Origin: an uncultured Porphyromonadaceae bacterium | GTDB taxonomy: Bacteria; Bacteroidota; Bacteroidia; Bacteroidales; Barnesiellaceae | Length of the DNA stretch: 64,000 nt | Assembly: GCA_900538555.1 (NCBI GenBank) | Contig: UPYI01000011.1 | Coordinates: 1 to 64,000, forward strand | Reading direction: 5' to 3' | Translations under genes and position numbers: made by a program | The notes under the pieces: model-generated | Databases searched by the model: none | Seen by the model: only the letters and a program-made list of their open reading frames with translations | Told to the model about the DNA's origin: nothing | Part shown: positions 38,456-46,939 of the stretch, piece by piece | How positions within the stretch are numbered: the stretch's first letter is position 1 | Layout: each line of letters starts with the position of its first letter

Positions 38456-40282
38456 ATGAATCAGTTTTTACTCGCAACCTCGCTACTCGTTATGGCTCTT
38501 GTACCCCATACGGCTGTGGCAGAAACCACAATAGACGTTAGTTCTGCCGAGGAATTTCAAACTGCTATCGACAACCTGGCGGAATCCATTCGTTTTACCG
38601 CCGACTTCGAAAGTACCGAAACCACAGCCTACATTATTGACAAAAACCTCGAAATCGACTTGAACGGCCATTCGGTAGCACTCTCGGGAACCCTTCTCCC
38701 CAGAAACAATATCTCACTGACGATCGACGATTTGTCGCCGGAGAAAAAAGGTCAGTTGAAAAGTATCGGAAAATCGTTGATTACAAAAGTTGTACCCGGC
38801 GGTGTCGTGATCAAAAACGGCACACTGACGAGCGAAAGCATCGGTTATCCGATTATCTCGATACTTAAAAACGGATCCTGCACGATCGAAGGCGGTAACC
38901 TGATAGCATCCCAACACAGCTATGCCATTGAAAACGAAGGAATCCTAAAAATAAACGGAGGGACATTAATAGGAAGCGAATATCGTGGTGTCGTACGCAC
39001 ATTCAGCGAAGGTGTGACCGAAATGACCGACGGGGCGATTTATGCCGGATTCGGAGCGCCTACTTGCTTCGAAACCGAAATATACGAAGACCCGAACTGG
39101 GGCACGGAAATAGCTACATTGAAACTTCCGGAAGGTGTACACGACGGAGGCGCAATCGTCCTCGACCAGAAATGGGCGATGCCCGGCGTACGGTATATCA
39201 ATTACAACATGCCGGAGGGTGCGCAGATGAGCCTCGGGCACCACTATTATACACCCGGAGAAGAACAGGCATTACCCGGCTGCGACTATTTCAACAACGT
39301 ACCGTTCGCCGGATGGAGCAAGACAAGCGAAAGCAATGAAAACCTGCTCACCGCAATAGACGCCTCGATGGACGAAGACCTGCAACTCTATCCCGTATGG
39401 AAATATTTAGACATCGCTCCGGGCGTTACGATCAATATGATTCCCGAATCGATCGATCCCGCTCCGGGATCCACCGTGGAAAGTCTCTCATCGGTAACAT
39501 TATATTTCGGAGAAGCGTTCAGCGACCTCTATCCGAAAGAAGATGCCGAAACATACGGCTACGTATTCGACACCCTGCTCGGTACACGAATGAGCAACGT
39601 CACCATCTCTACCGGCTGGGATGGCGATGCGACCGTAACACTCACTACGCCGATAACCCAAAACGGAACATACGAGCTGTTCATCCCCGGCGGAGTGATC
39701 GGAAACGACGATTATTATTACGACGACTATCAAGGCGGATCGTGCAATCCCGATCTGCGTTACAAATACACGATTGCCAACGCACCGACCGAACCGGACC
39801 ATGTTGTCGTCGATCCGGCAGATGATTCGACCGTAGACCGTCTGAAAACCATCAAATTCACCTATGTCGATGAAGAAACCGTATGCAAGAACTACGATAA
39901 AGTAGCCACCCTTAAAGATGCCGACGGAAACATCGTATACGAACTGCAATCGGGCGATGCCAAATATTCGGAAACGGAAGACAATGCGATCTTACTGTCC
40001 CTGCCCGAAGAGCTCACCGCCGCAGGCGTCTACACGCTCCACCTCCCCACCGGCTTCTTCGCATTCGACTATTGGGTACGCGACAGCTACGAACTGACCC
40101 TCACCTATACCGTGACCGGCAACAGCGGAATCGAGTCGCCGGAAAGCGACCGGATGCGGACAAGAGGCGATGTGTACAATCTGCTTGGACACAAAGTACT
40201 GACCGATGCCGATATGCAACAAATCCGGAAACTTCCTTCGGGAATCTATATCGTCAATGGCAAGAAAGTGATGGTACGATAA
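38456..40282 (+). CDS. Secreted beta-helix/Ig-like protein with C-terminal sorting tail
   Basis: 608 residues from ATG 38456 (an ATG at 38450 adds two). A signal peptide (about 1-22) precedes a repetitive region with short GG-turns (NGGTLIGSEYRG, IEGGNLIASQ, about 90-200), which looks like a right-handed beta-helix. Two Ig-like modules follow, each opening with a motif like DPAPGSTVESLSSVTLYF (about 325 and 445). The last 45 residues, YNLLGHKVL...LPSGIYIVNGKKVMVR, form the sorting tail common in Bacteroidales surface proteins. I cannot name a function; adhesion or glycan interaction are only guesses. It is a single-gene unit. Confidence 0.75.
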   Translation: MNQFLLATSLLVMALVPHTAVAETTIDVSSAEEFQTAIDNLAESIRFTADFESTETTAYIIDKNLEIDLNGHSVALSGTLLPRNNISLTIDDLSPEKKGQLKSIGKSLITKVVPGGVVIKNGTLTSESIGYPIISILKNGSCTIEGGNLIASQHSYAIENEGILKINGGTLIGSEYRGVVRTFSEGVTEMTDGAIYAGFGAPTCFETEIYEDPNWGTEIATLKLPEGVHDGGAIVLDQKWAMPGVRYINYNMPEGAQMSLGHHYYTPGEEQALPGCDYFNNVPFAGWSKTSESNENLLTAIDASMDEDLQLYPVWKYLDIAPGVTINMIPESIDPAPGSTVESLSSVTLYFGEAFSDLYPKEDAETYGYVFDTLLGTRMSNVTISTGWDGDATVTLTTPITQNGTYELFIPGGVIGNDDYYYDDYQGGSCNPDLRYKYTIANAPTEPDHVVVDPADDSTVDRLKTIKFTYVDEETVCKNYDKVATLKDADGNIVYELQSGDAKYSETEDNAILLSLPEELTAAGVYTLHLPTGFFAFDYWVRDSYELTLTYTVTGNSGIESPESDRMRTRGDVYNLLGHKVLTDADMQQIRKLPSGIYIVNGKKVMVR

Positions 40283-40311
40283 GGGAAAGAGTATCAACGA
40301 ATGCTTAACCG

Positions 40312-40356
40312 AATAAAACAGGATGCGGAATCATCTGTTCCGCATCCTGTTTTATT
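40312..40356 (+). terminator. Terminator of the beta-helix protein gene
   Basis: AATAAAACAGGATGCGGAA pairs with TTCCGCATCCTGTTTTATT, a 19-bp stem with a 7-nt loop. It is symmetrical and could work on both strands. Confidence 0.9.
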
Positions 40357-40446
40357 ATTACCATATCACATGGTACAAATTCACTGAACGATCTCGGAAA
40401 TCCCCAAATTCAGAATTGTTCTTCGATCAAATCCATTTCCGGACAA

Positions 40447-40487
40447 AAAAACAAATGCCCGTTAATCGGTCGATTAACAGGCATTTT
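40447..40487 (-). terminator. Terminator of the tRNA-Leu transcript
   Basis: On the minus strand AAAATGCCTGTTAATCG pairs with CGATTAACGGGCATTT and is followed by GTTTTTTT. It begins four bases after the tRNA 3' end. Confidence 0.88.
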
Positions 40488-40490
40488 GAG

Positions 40491-40574
40491 TACCCAGAGC
40501 CGGGATCGAACCGGCATGGAAGTGAATCCACTGGTGTTTGAGACCAGCGCGTCTACCGATTCCGCCATCTGGGC
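40491..40574 (-). tRNA. tRNA-Leu (anticodon CAA)
   Basis: 84 nt on the minus strand. Acceptor strands GCCCAGA/TCTGGGT, anticodon stem CTGGT/ACCAG with loop CTCAAAC (anticodon CAA), a long variable arm as expected for a class II tRNA, and the T loop GTTCGATCC are all visible. CCA is not encoded. Confidence 0.95.
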
Positions 40575-40735
40575 TCGAAAGACGGGGCAAAAGTAATAAT
40601 AGAATTTATACGCTCCAAACATTTCGTAAAAATTTTGCATTTTTTTTTCAAGGATGCCGCTTATTGAAAATAATCGCTATCTTAGCAGCAAATATAAAAA
40701 CACCGAAAACGTTATAACTTTTAAATAAATAGATC

Positions 40736-41812
40736 ATGGAGAATCGCTATTGTGTGATCATGGGTGGCGGTGTCGGAAGCCGGTTCTGGCCTTTCAGCCG
40801 CAACTATCGTCCAAAGCAATTTTTGGACTTTTTCGGGACAGGACGAACTCTGCTGCAAATGAGTTTCGACCGCTTCGCCAAAATCGTTCCGAAAGAGAAT
40901 ATTTTTGTTGTGACCAACGAGATGTATGCAGAGCTGGTAAAAGAGCAGTTGCCAGAAATGACCGACGACCGCATTTTGCTCGAACCGCAACGCCGTAATA
41001 CGGCTCCCTGTATCGCTTGGGCGGCATATCACATTCAGGCTATCAACCCGAAAGCGAATATCATCGTGGCTCCGTCGGATCATCTGATTCTGAAAGAAGA
41101 CGAGTTTTGCCGGTGCATCAACCAAGGATTGGCATTTGTCGATAAATATCCCGCCCTGCTTACATTAGGCATCAAACCGAGCCGCCCGGAAACCGGATAC
41201 GGATACATACAGATCGGCGACGAAGCGGAAGGTGAGATCAAAACCGTAAAGACATTCACTGAAAAACCGAACCGCGAACTGGCACAAGTGTTTTTGGAAA
41301 GCGGCGAGTTCTTCTGGAACTCGGGTATTTTCGTCTGGAACGTACAAACGATCCTGAAAGCATTCCAACGCTATCTCCCCGATATTTCGAGCCGTTTCGA
41401 AGCCGGCACCGCCCTATTCAATACACCGGAAGAGCAGACGTTCATCAACGAGAATTTTGCCGCCTGCCCGAATATCTCGATCGACTTCGGTGTAATGGAA
41501 AAAGCATCGAACGTATTCGTATTGTGCGCCGATTTCGGATGGAGCGATTTAGGTACATGGAGTGCCTTGTACGACCACTCGCCGAAGAACCGGGAAGGCA
41601 ATGTGACCCAGAACTGCAAAACCCTGCTGTACAACTCCACCAACAATGTGATCGCCGTGAAAGACGATCGGCTGGTCGTTGTCGAGGGGCTGAACGACTA
41701 TATCATTGCCGAAGCGGACAATGTGCTGCTTATCTGCCCTAAAAGCGAAGAACAAAAGATAAAACAGTTCGTTACCGATACCAAAGTTTCGTTCGACGAT
41801 ACGTATCTATAA
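40736..41812 (+). CDS. manC: Mannose-1-phosphate guanylyltransferase
   Basis: 358 residues with no signal peptide. The nucleotidyl-transfer motif is GGGVGSRFWPFSR followed by PKQFLDF (residues 10-30), in which Lys and Arg bind the phosphates. PRRNTAPCIAW-type (QRRNTAPCIAW), APSDHLI (metal Asp) and FTEKPNRE complete the family pattern. It makes GDP-mannose from GTP and mannose-1-phosphate for surface glycans and GDP-fucose. At 358 residues it lacks the C-terminal isomerase domain of bifunctional enzymes. It stands alone; mannose freed by the nearby PUL could feed it, though no link is shown. Confidence 0.94.
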   Translation: MENRYCVIMGGGVGSRFWPFSRNYRPKQFLDFFGTGRTLLQMSFDRFAKIVPKENIFVVTNEMYAELVKEQLPEMTDDRILLEPQRRNTAPCIAWAAYHIQAINPKANIIVAPSDHLILKEDEFCRCINQGLAFVDKYPALLTLGIKPSRPETGYGYIQIGDEAEGEIKTVKTFTEKPNRELAQVFLESGEFFWNSGIFVWNVQTILKAFQRYLPDISSRFEAGTALFNTPEEQTFINENFAACPNISIDFGVMEKASNVFVLCADFGWSDLGTWSALYDHSPKNREGNVTQNCKTLLYNSTNNVIAVKDDRLVVVEGLNDYIIAEADNVLLICPKSEEQKIKQFVTDTKVSFDDTYL

Positions 41813-41876
41813 ATCCATTATAACGCAGCCGTATCGAGCAGACCGGTTCGATACGTTCGCACTACGTTGCGGGATA

Positions 41877-41922
41877 AAACAATCGGGGAGGTTTCGTCGA
41901 AATGAAACCTCCCCGATGTTTT
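41877..41922. terminator. Bidirectional terminator between manC and deoC
   Basis: ATCGGGGAGGTTT pairs with AAACCTCCCCGAT, flanked by AAAAC and GTTTT, so a T tract is present on either strand. It lies between the convergent manC and deoC genes. Confidence 0.88.
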
Positions 41923-41939
41923 AGTTATGATTCTTTCGT

Positions 41940-42821
41940 TTAGAAATATTTGATCGGCGTACCCCAGATATCGGAGAGCAGATTATTTGCCAAACGGCTG
42001 GCTCCGATCCGGAAATATCGGTTATCGAGCCAGGCTTCGCCCAGCACCTCTTTTACGATCGTATAGTACTTCACTGCGTCCACCGTGGTAGAAATGCCGC
42101 CAGCGGGCTTAAAACCGATCATACAGCCGGTTTTTTCGTGGTATTCCTTAATTGCCTGACACATTACATAAGCAGCTTCGAGCGTAGCGGCAGGTTCGGT
42201 CTTTCCGGTAGAAGTCTTGATGAAGTCCGCACCCGAATAGATCGACAGCAAAGAGGCTTTCTTGATATTGCTTGCACTCTTCAATGCCCCGGTTTCGAGA
42301 ATCACTTTCAAATGGGCATCGCGGCAGGCTTCTTTCAATTCGGCGATTTCATCGCACATTTCGCCATAATTTCCTTCAAGGAAATTTCCGACCGATATGA
42401 CGATGTCGATTTCATCCGCACCGTCGGCAACCGCCAAAGAAGTTTCGGCTACTTTCACCTCGGTAAAGGTTTGCGACGAAGGGAAGCCGCCCGACACCGC
42501 AGCAATGTTTACCGACGACACTTCCAATGCCCCGCGTACCGTCCCGGCATAATTGGGATAAACGCAAATAGCCGCCACATTGGGCATTTCGGGATGTTCG
42601 TTCTCAAAATCATTGACCCGCTGCGTAAAGCGTACCACCGATTCCATGCTGTCCTCGGTACGCAACGTCGTGAGGTCGATGCAATGGAACAAGAATTTAT
42701 ATACATCTGCCGTACAGTTTTCCGCCAAATGTTTGTGCAGAATATCTTCAACGGATTGTTTTACCTGCTCGTCGTCCAACGTCGTGTTGTACAACCCCAG
42801 GGCTTCTTCGTATTTATCCAT
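41940..42821 (-). CDS. deoC: Deoxyribose-phosphate aldolase
   Basis: 293 residues, a TIM-barrel class I aldolase. The Schiff-base Lys is in GADFIKTSTGK (about residue 200), with a second conserved Lys in IGFKPAGGIST, and VCV-like strand AAICVYPNY earlier. It splits deoxyribose-5-phosphate into acetaldehyde and glyceraldehyde-3-phosphate. Its N-terminal 40 residues are longer than in the E. coli enzyme, as is usual in Bacteroidetes. It follows the MazG-like gene closely (2 bases), so they are co-transcribed. Confidence 0.95.
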   Translation of the reverse strand: MDKYEEALGLYNTTLDDEQVKQSVEDILHKHLAENCTADVYKFLFHCIDLTTLRTEDSMESVVRFTQRVNDFENEHPEMPNVAAICVYPNYAGTVRGALEVSSVNIAAVSGGFPSSQTFTEVKVAETSLAVADGADEIDIVISVGNFLEGNYGEMCDEIAELKEACRDAHLKVILETGALKSASNIKKASLLSIYSGADFIKTSTGKTEPAATLEAAYVMCQAIKEYHEKTGCMIGFKPAGGISTTVDAVKYYTIVKEVLGEAWLDNRYFRIGASRLANNLLSDIWGTPIKYF

Positions 42822-42823
42822 AA

Positions 42824-43168
42824 TTATTGTAATTTAGGGTTATTAATATGCCTGTCTTTGTCGCGCAAGGTCTTTTTCTCGATATTGCGGCGGAATGCCT
42901 CTGTCAGATCGACGCCGGTCTGGTTTGCCAGACAAAGCAATACCCACAGCACATCCGCCATTTCATCGGAAAGATCGCGGTTCTTATCGCTCTCCTTAAA
43001 CGACTGTTCGCCATAACGGCGAGCTATAATGCGGGCTACCTCCCCCACCTCTTCGGTGAGGATAGCCATATTGGTCAGTTCGCTGAAATAACGTACACCG
43101 ACAGTCTTGATCCAGCGGTCTACCTCTTGTTGCGCTTCTTCGATTGTTATCTTTTCGTTCATTGTCAT
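42824..43168 (-). CDS. MazG-like nucleotide pyrophosphohydrolase
   Basis: 114 residues starting at ATG 43168 (or 43162, two codons later); a longer frame back to 43210 has no support. The all-alpha NTP-PPase motifs are LTEEVGEVAR (ExxE) and DEMADVLWVL (DExxD), which bind magnesium. Such proteins hydrolyse non-canonical or excess (d)NTPs to monophosphates. It is part of a dtd-mazG-deoC run. Confidence 0.9.
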   Translation of the reverse strand: MTMNEKITIEEAQQEVDRWIKTVGVRYFSELTNMAILTEEVGEVARIIARRYGEQSFKESDKNRDLSDEMADVLWVLLCLANQTGVDLTEAFRRNIEKKTLRDKDRHINNPKLQ

Positions 43169-43241
43169 ACACCTTTTCCCGCCTCGGTGCAGCCCGATCC
43201 GGCTCTGCATCCGGCTTATCGAAAACGTCCGTTTTTCTCCG

Positions 43242-43694
43242 TTACTCTTTGTTTCGCGAGTCGATGCAGATCGTTACAGGGCCGTCATTGACAAGAGCGA
43301 CCTGCATATCGGCACCGAATTCACCCGTAGCGACCGGATGCCCGACAGCCTCACTCATCCGGCTGCAATAGGCTTCGTATAAAGGAACGGCATGTGCCGG
43401 ACCCGATGCCCGGATATACGACGGGCGGTTTCCCTTCTTGGTCGAAGCGAACAGGGTGAACTGACTTACAATCAACACTTCACCGCCCGCTTCGAGCAAC
43501 GAACGGTTCATCACCCCGTTTTCATCGTTGAAAATGCGCAGGTTCACGCTTTTCTTGGTCAGCCACTCCACATCCGACAGATCGTCGGCATCTTCTATTC
43601 CGACCAAGATCAGAAGACCGCTGCCGATCGAAGATTTCAGATGCCCGTCTATCGTGACGGAAGCCGACTTTACCCGCTGTATTACAATTCGCAT
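43242..43694 (-). CDS. dtd: D-aminoacyl-tRNA deacylase
   Basis: 150 residues from ATG 43694 (MRIVIQRVKSASVTIDG), the standard family start; the longer frame from 43784 is rejected. The active-site motif SQFTLFASTKKGNRPS lies near residues 77-92, with the C-terminal MQVALVNDGPVTICIDS block containing the Gly-cisPro-type region. It frees tRNA from D-amino acids and Gly-tRNA(Ala) errors in the cytosol. In many relatives it follows uvrC directly; here a TonB receptor pair intervenes. Confidence 0.95.
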   Translation of the reverse strand: MRIVIQRVKSASVTIDGHLKSSIGSGLLILVGIEDADDLSDVEWLTKKSVNLRIFNDENGVMNRSLLEAGGEVLIVSQFTLFASTKKGNRPSYIRASGPAHAVPLYEAYCSRMSEAVGHPVATGEFGADMQVALVNDGPVTICIDSRNKE

Positions 43695-43833
43695 ATCTCT
43701 ATTTTGAATCCGGACGGAAACTATACCGACACACGTTCTGCCGGAACGGAATCCGATTTTACAAATAAACGCATTTTTCCGCAAACATCCGCCATACCCG
43801 GCAGAAATATTTCCGACCCGACAACGATAATCG

Positions 43834-46146
43834 TTAGCGGAAATTGATTTTACACCCTACGAAATAACTGCGAGGCAACGACGGACCGTAGATATAACCC
43901 GAATCCCGGTCTTTTCCCTGATCGAAATCGCGCTGGTAGGCATTGAATATGTTCTGCACACCGGCATTCACTTGCAATCCGAAATCATGTCCGATCGAAA
44001 AATCATACGCCAGACGCAGATTCATATCGAAAAAGTCGGGAGTCCGCACAATCTCGTCCACAGGCGTTCCCGATCCTGCCATGTGAGGCACATCCATCCG
44101 TCCGGTATATGTTCCCGAAAGCGAAATGGAGAGCGGTTTCCACGGATTTGCCGTGCAAGTGAAATATCCGTACAGGTCGGGGGTGCGGAACATTCGTTTC
44201 GTCTGTTTCACATCCGGATCGTCGCTCCATTGTTCCCATTGCTTGTAGCGGCTCTGTTGCCAGGTTACCCCCAATTGCAATTGCAGCCATGTGGTAAACG
44301 CCGCTTTGCCTTCAAAGTTCACGCCGTACACCCGCGCACCCGATCCGTTCCGACGCTCCTTAATCGCATATCCAGCCTCGTTCTCCCCCATCATTTCAAG
44401 GACGAACACATCGCTGAGGTCGGTATAAAAACCTTCCAGCAAGAAGTTGGTCTGCACCGAACCGAACGTTTGATAAAAGTCTGCCGACAACGATGCGCTG
44501 TGCGAACGCTCCTCTTTCAAATCGGGAGCGATCTGAATAATCTCCACCGTTCCACCCACAGCCGCGATATGCAGGTCTTCGTCGAAAGCCTGAGGTGCAC
44601 GGAATCCCGAGGAGTAACTGGCACGCAGGTTGATATCGGGTGTCGGGTTGAAACGCACATTGGCTCTCGGACTGAATATGAGATTCCTGATCATGCTGTG
44701 TTTGTCCAAACGCCCGCCGATCAAGAAACTCCACATCTTGGTCTTCCACTCGTTCTGCAAATAAACGCTACCGATATGCACCTTCTGATCGACATGACGG
44801 TCATATCCGTCCACATCGTCCTTCAACGCATCATAGTTGTACTCGGCTCCTGCGGTCAGCTCTGCCGGCATAAACCACAGGCGGTCCCAGTTGTGGGCAT
44901 ATTGCACACCGGCGACCAAAGTCAGATCGTTCGTACGACCATAGGCATCCGGATCTTTCGCCACCCCGTAATAGCTTTTACGAGCCGTATTCTGTGCCGA
45001 CACATATACATTGAACCGGTTTTTATAATCCGATGTATATTGGTCGAAACTCAATCCTCCGCCATGGATGTCGTGTTCGGTTTGTTCGGCGATATCCGCC
45101 TCGTGCGGCGGACGGTCCAACATGTCGCCACCCCGGCGGTACTCGTTGATACCGTGGTATTCGGCTGTCAGTTTCGAATACAGACTTGTTTTCAGGAAAG
45201 CACGGAAACCGGCGGTAAGGCTTCGCAGATCGGGCAGTTCGGTAAATCCGTCGCCATCGTGATCGTAGCCCGACCGATTGCGGTTTTGCCCGAAAAGGAA
45301 TACGCCAGCCCGGTTGTTCTCGGTCACCAACGAAGCATTCAGCATCGTGTTATTATCCAGATCGGAAGTTCCGCCGAGCGAAGTGAGCGCATGGCTCAGC
45401 TGCGCCGAATTGTGCGTCGGTTCCTTCGTAATGATGTTGATCGTTCCTCCGATTGCCGACGAACCGAAAAGAGCCGAACCACCGCCTCGAACTACCTCCA
45501 CCCGGTCGATCATGTTGGTCGGAATCTGCTCCAACCCATAAACACCGGTCAGTGCGCTGAAAATAGGACGAGAGTCCATCAATATTTGCGAATAATGTCC
45601 GTCGAGACCATTGATACGTACTTGTTGGAATCCGCAATTCTGACAATCGTTTTCTACCCGCACGCCCGGCTGAAAGTTCAACCCCTCCGCCAGACAAGCC
45701 GAATTGGTCTGTTCGAAAACTTTCGGATCCAATACATTGACCAGCGATGGTGCTTCCCGTCGGGTAGTCTCGTTCCGATTGGCTGACACCACGACTTCAT
45801 CGAGCGAAATCTGCTCCGGAGCCAATTCAAAGTTCAACTCTTGGGTCTTGCCCCGGCTCAATGCCACCTCCCGCTCGATAGTCTTATAACCGACGGCTCT
45901 TACCACTACGGTAAACTTTCCTTCCGGCAGGTTTTTGAAAAAGAAGTGTCCCGATCCATCGGTCATTCCTCCGATAGTCGTTCCTTTCAACGACACGGAA
46001 ATATACGATAAATGTTCGCCGGTAGATTTTTCAACCACATGCCCGTAGATATTGGCATCCGAACGTTGTTTTTTTTCCGGTGCCGCAACCGCCGAAAGAG
46101 CCCATGCGACACACGACAAGATAAGTAATGCTATTATTTTCTTCAT
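43834..46146 (-). CDS. TonB-dependent outer-membrane receptor
   Basis: 770 residues. A signal peptide (1-21) is followed by a carboxypeptidase-like domain (about 33-110, IYGHVVEKSTGEHLSYISV), the plug domain (about 125-240) with DCQNCGFQQVRINGLDG and RGGGSALFGSSAIGGTINII, and a 22-strand barrel ending in a terminal aromatic-Arg, SYFVGCKINFR. It is shorter than SusC and has no SusD partner, so it is more likely a receptor for a metal complex, cofactor or siderophore. The CxxC in the plug is distinctive. It is preceded by a small membrane protein with a Cys-Cys-His motif that may share the substrate. Confidence 0.9.
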   Translation of the reverse strand: MKKIIALLILSCVAWALSAVAAPEKKQRSDANIYGHVVEKSTGEHLSYISVSLKGTTIGGMTDGSGHFFFKNLPEGKFTVVVRAVGYKTIEREVALSRGKTQELNFELAPEQISLDEVVVSANRNETTRREAPSLVNVLDPKVFEQTNSACLAEGLNFQPGVRVENDCQNCGFQQVRINGLDGHYSQILMDSRPIFSALTGVYGLEQIPTNMIDRVEVVRGGGSALFGSSAIGGTINIITKEPTHNSAQLSHALTSLGGTSDLDNNTMLNASLVTENNRAGVFLFGQNRNRSGYDHDGDGFTELPDLRSLTAGFRAFLKTSLYSKLTAEYHGINEYRRGGDMLDRPPHEADIAEQTEHDIHGGGLSFDQYTSDYKNRFNVYVSAQNTARKSYYGVAKDPDAYGRTNDLTLVAGVQYAHNWDRLWFMPAELTAGAEYNYDALKDDVDGYDRHVDQKVHIGSVYLQNEWKTKMWSFLIGGRLDKHSMIRNLIFSPRANVRFNPTPDINLRASYSSGFRAPQAFDEDLHIAAVGGTVEIIQIAPDLKEERSHSASLSADFYQTFGSVQTNFLLEGFYTDLSDVFVLEMMGENEAGYAIKERRNGSGARVYGVNFEGKAAFTTWLQLQLGVTWQQSRYKQWEQWSDDPDVKQTKRMFRTPDLYGYFTCTANPWKPLSISLSGTYTGRMDVPHMAGSGTPVDEIVRTPDFFDMNLRLAYDFSIGHDFGLQVNAGVQNIFNAYQRDFDQGKDRDSGYIYGPSLPRSYFVGCKINFR

Positions 46147-46400
46147 TCTTATTTTCGATGAAATGGCGGAAAGATGTCAGAACAGAGCCATCTGTTTCTG
46201 TCACCGAACAGAACATCCGATTTCGGAAACGCACCATTCGGGAAATAATACATTCCGTCCAAAATGATATATTTTCAAAACGATAACCCGCAACTCCACA
46301 CCACCCGATCGAACCCGGGGAGATGCGATACCCGGCACATCCATTGTTCACAACGGAAGCAACCCGGATACGGAAAACAGATTCCAAGCCGGTAAAAAAA

Positions 46401-46748
46401 TCAAACGAAAAGTAAATTCAGCGAAGGCGGTGCCCGCAACAGATAATGGGAAATGGCAAGAAGATGCTCCGAATCGAATAAAGGGATGAATCGATGCAAC
46501 GATACGGAAAATATTTCGGGTAGTACGACCGCGTCGTATTCGATGAAATAAGAAAGGTTGAAATGGCAGATCGGACAATTTTCCTGCTCTTGCTGGGCGG
46601 CACGCCGGGCAGCATCCATATCTCCACCCATTTCGGTCAAGAAGGCCTTTTCAATATGTATATCGACCATCTTCGCCACTGTTATCGGCAGCAAAGAGAG
46701 CAACAGCAACCATGCATAAAGAAGTCCGTATCCGGGTATGCGTTTCAT
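46401..46748 (-). CDS. Small membrane protein with CPICHF motif, partner of the TonB receptor
   Basis: 115 residues from ATG 46748; the longer frame to 46829 adds 27 unlikely residues. One N-terminal hydrophobic segment (YGLLYAWLLLLSLLPITV, about 6-24) is followed by a soluble region with QENCPICHFNLSYF, where two Cys and a His could bind a metal, and a C-terminal HYLLRAPPSLNLLFV. I do not recognise a named family, though the pattern resembles small Cys/His proteins linked to metal-related receptors. It lies 254 bases upstream of the TonB receptor on the same strand and has its own promoter. Confidence 0.65.
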   Translation of the reverse strand: MKRIPGYGLLYAWLLLLSLLPITVAKMVDIHIEKAFLTEMGGDMDAARRAAQQEQENCPICHFNLSYFIEYDAVVLPEIFSVSLHRFIPLFDSEHLLAISHYLLRAPPSLNLLFV

Positions 46749-46889
46749 TCGATATATATCCTTCCACGCATATTCGACGCGTGCAAATTTCAAAGAATAA
46801 CCATCCATCCGATACCGGACGCTGCCCAAAACCGGAATCCGGAATTATACTCCCGACACCGCAAACAGCACACGTCCGTTATTTTTCCG

Positions 46890-46920
46890 CAAAGATACGG
46901 CTTTCTATCTGATTTACAAG
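46890..46920 (-). promoter_or_regulatory. Promoter of the small membrane protein / TonB receptor pair
   Basis: TATCTTTG on the minus strand (46897-46890) with CTTG 19 bp upstream (46920-46917). It lies after the uvrC stop codon, 140 bases before the small gene's start, so the pair can be transcribed independently of uvrC. Confidence 0.65.
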
Positions 46921-46939
46921 CAGTAATATATATTCTTTA

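Noticed and set aside
46031..46387. Minus-strand frame of 118 codons between the receptor and the small membrane protein
   Set aside because: It overlaps the receptor's signal peptide in another frame, and its composition is not protein-like.
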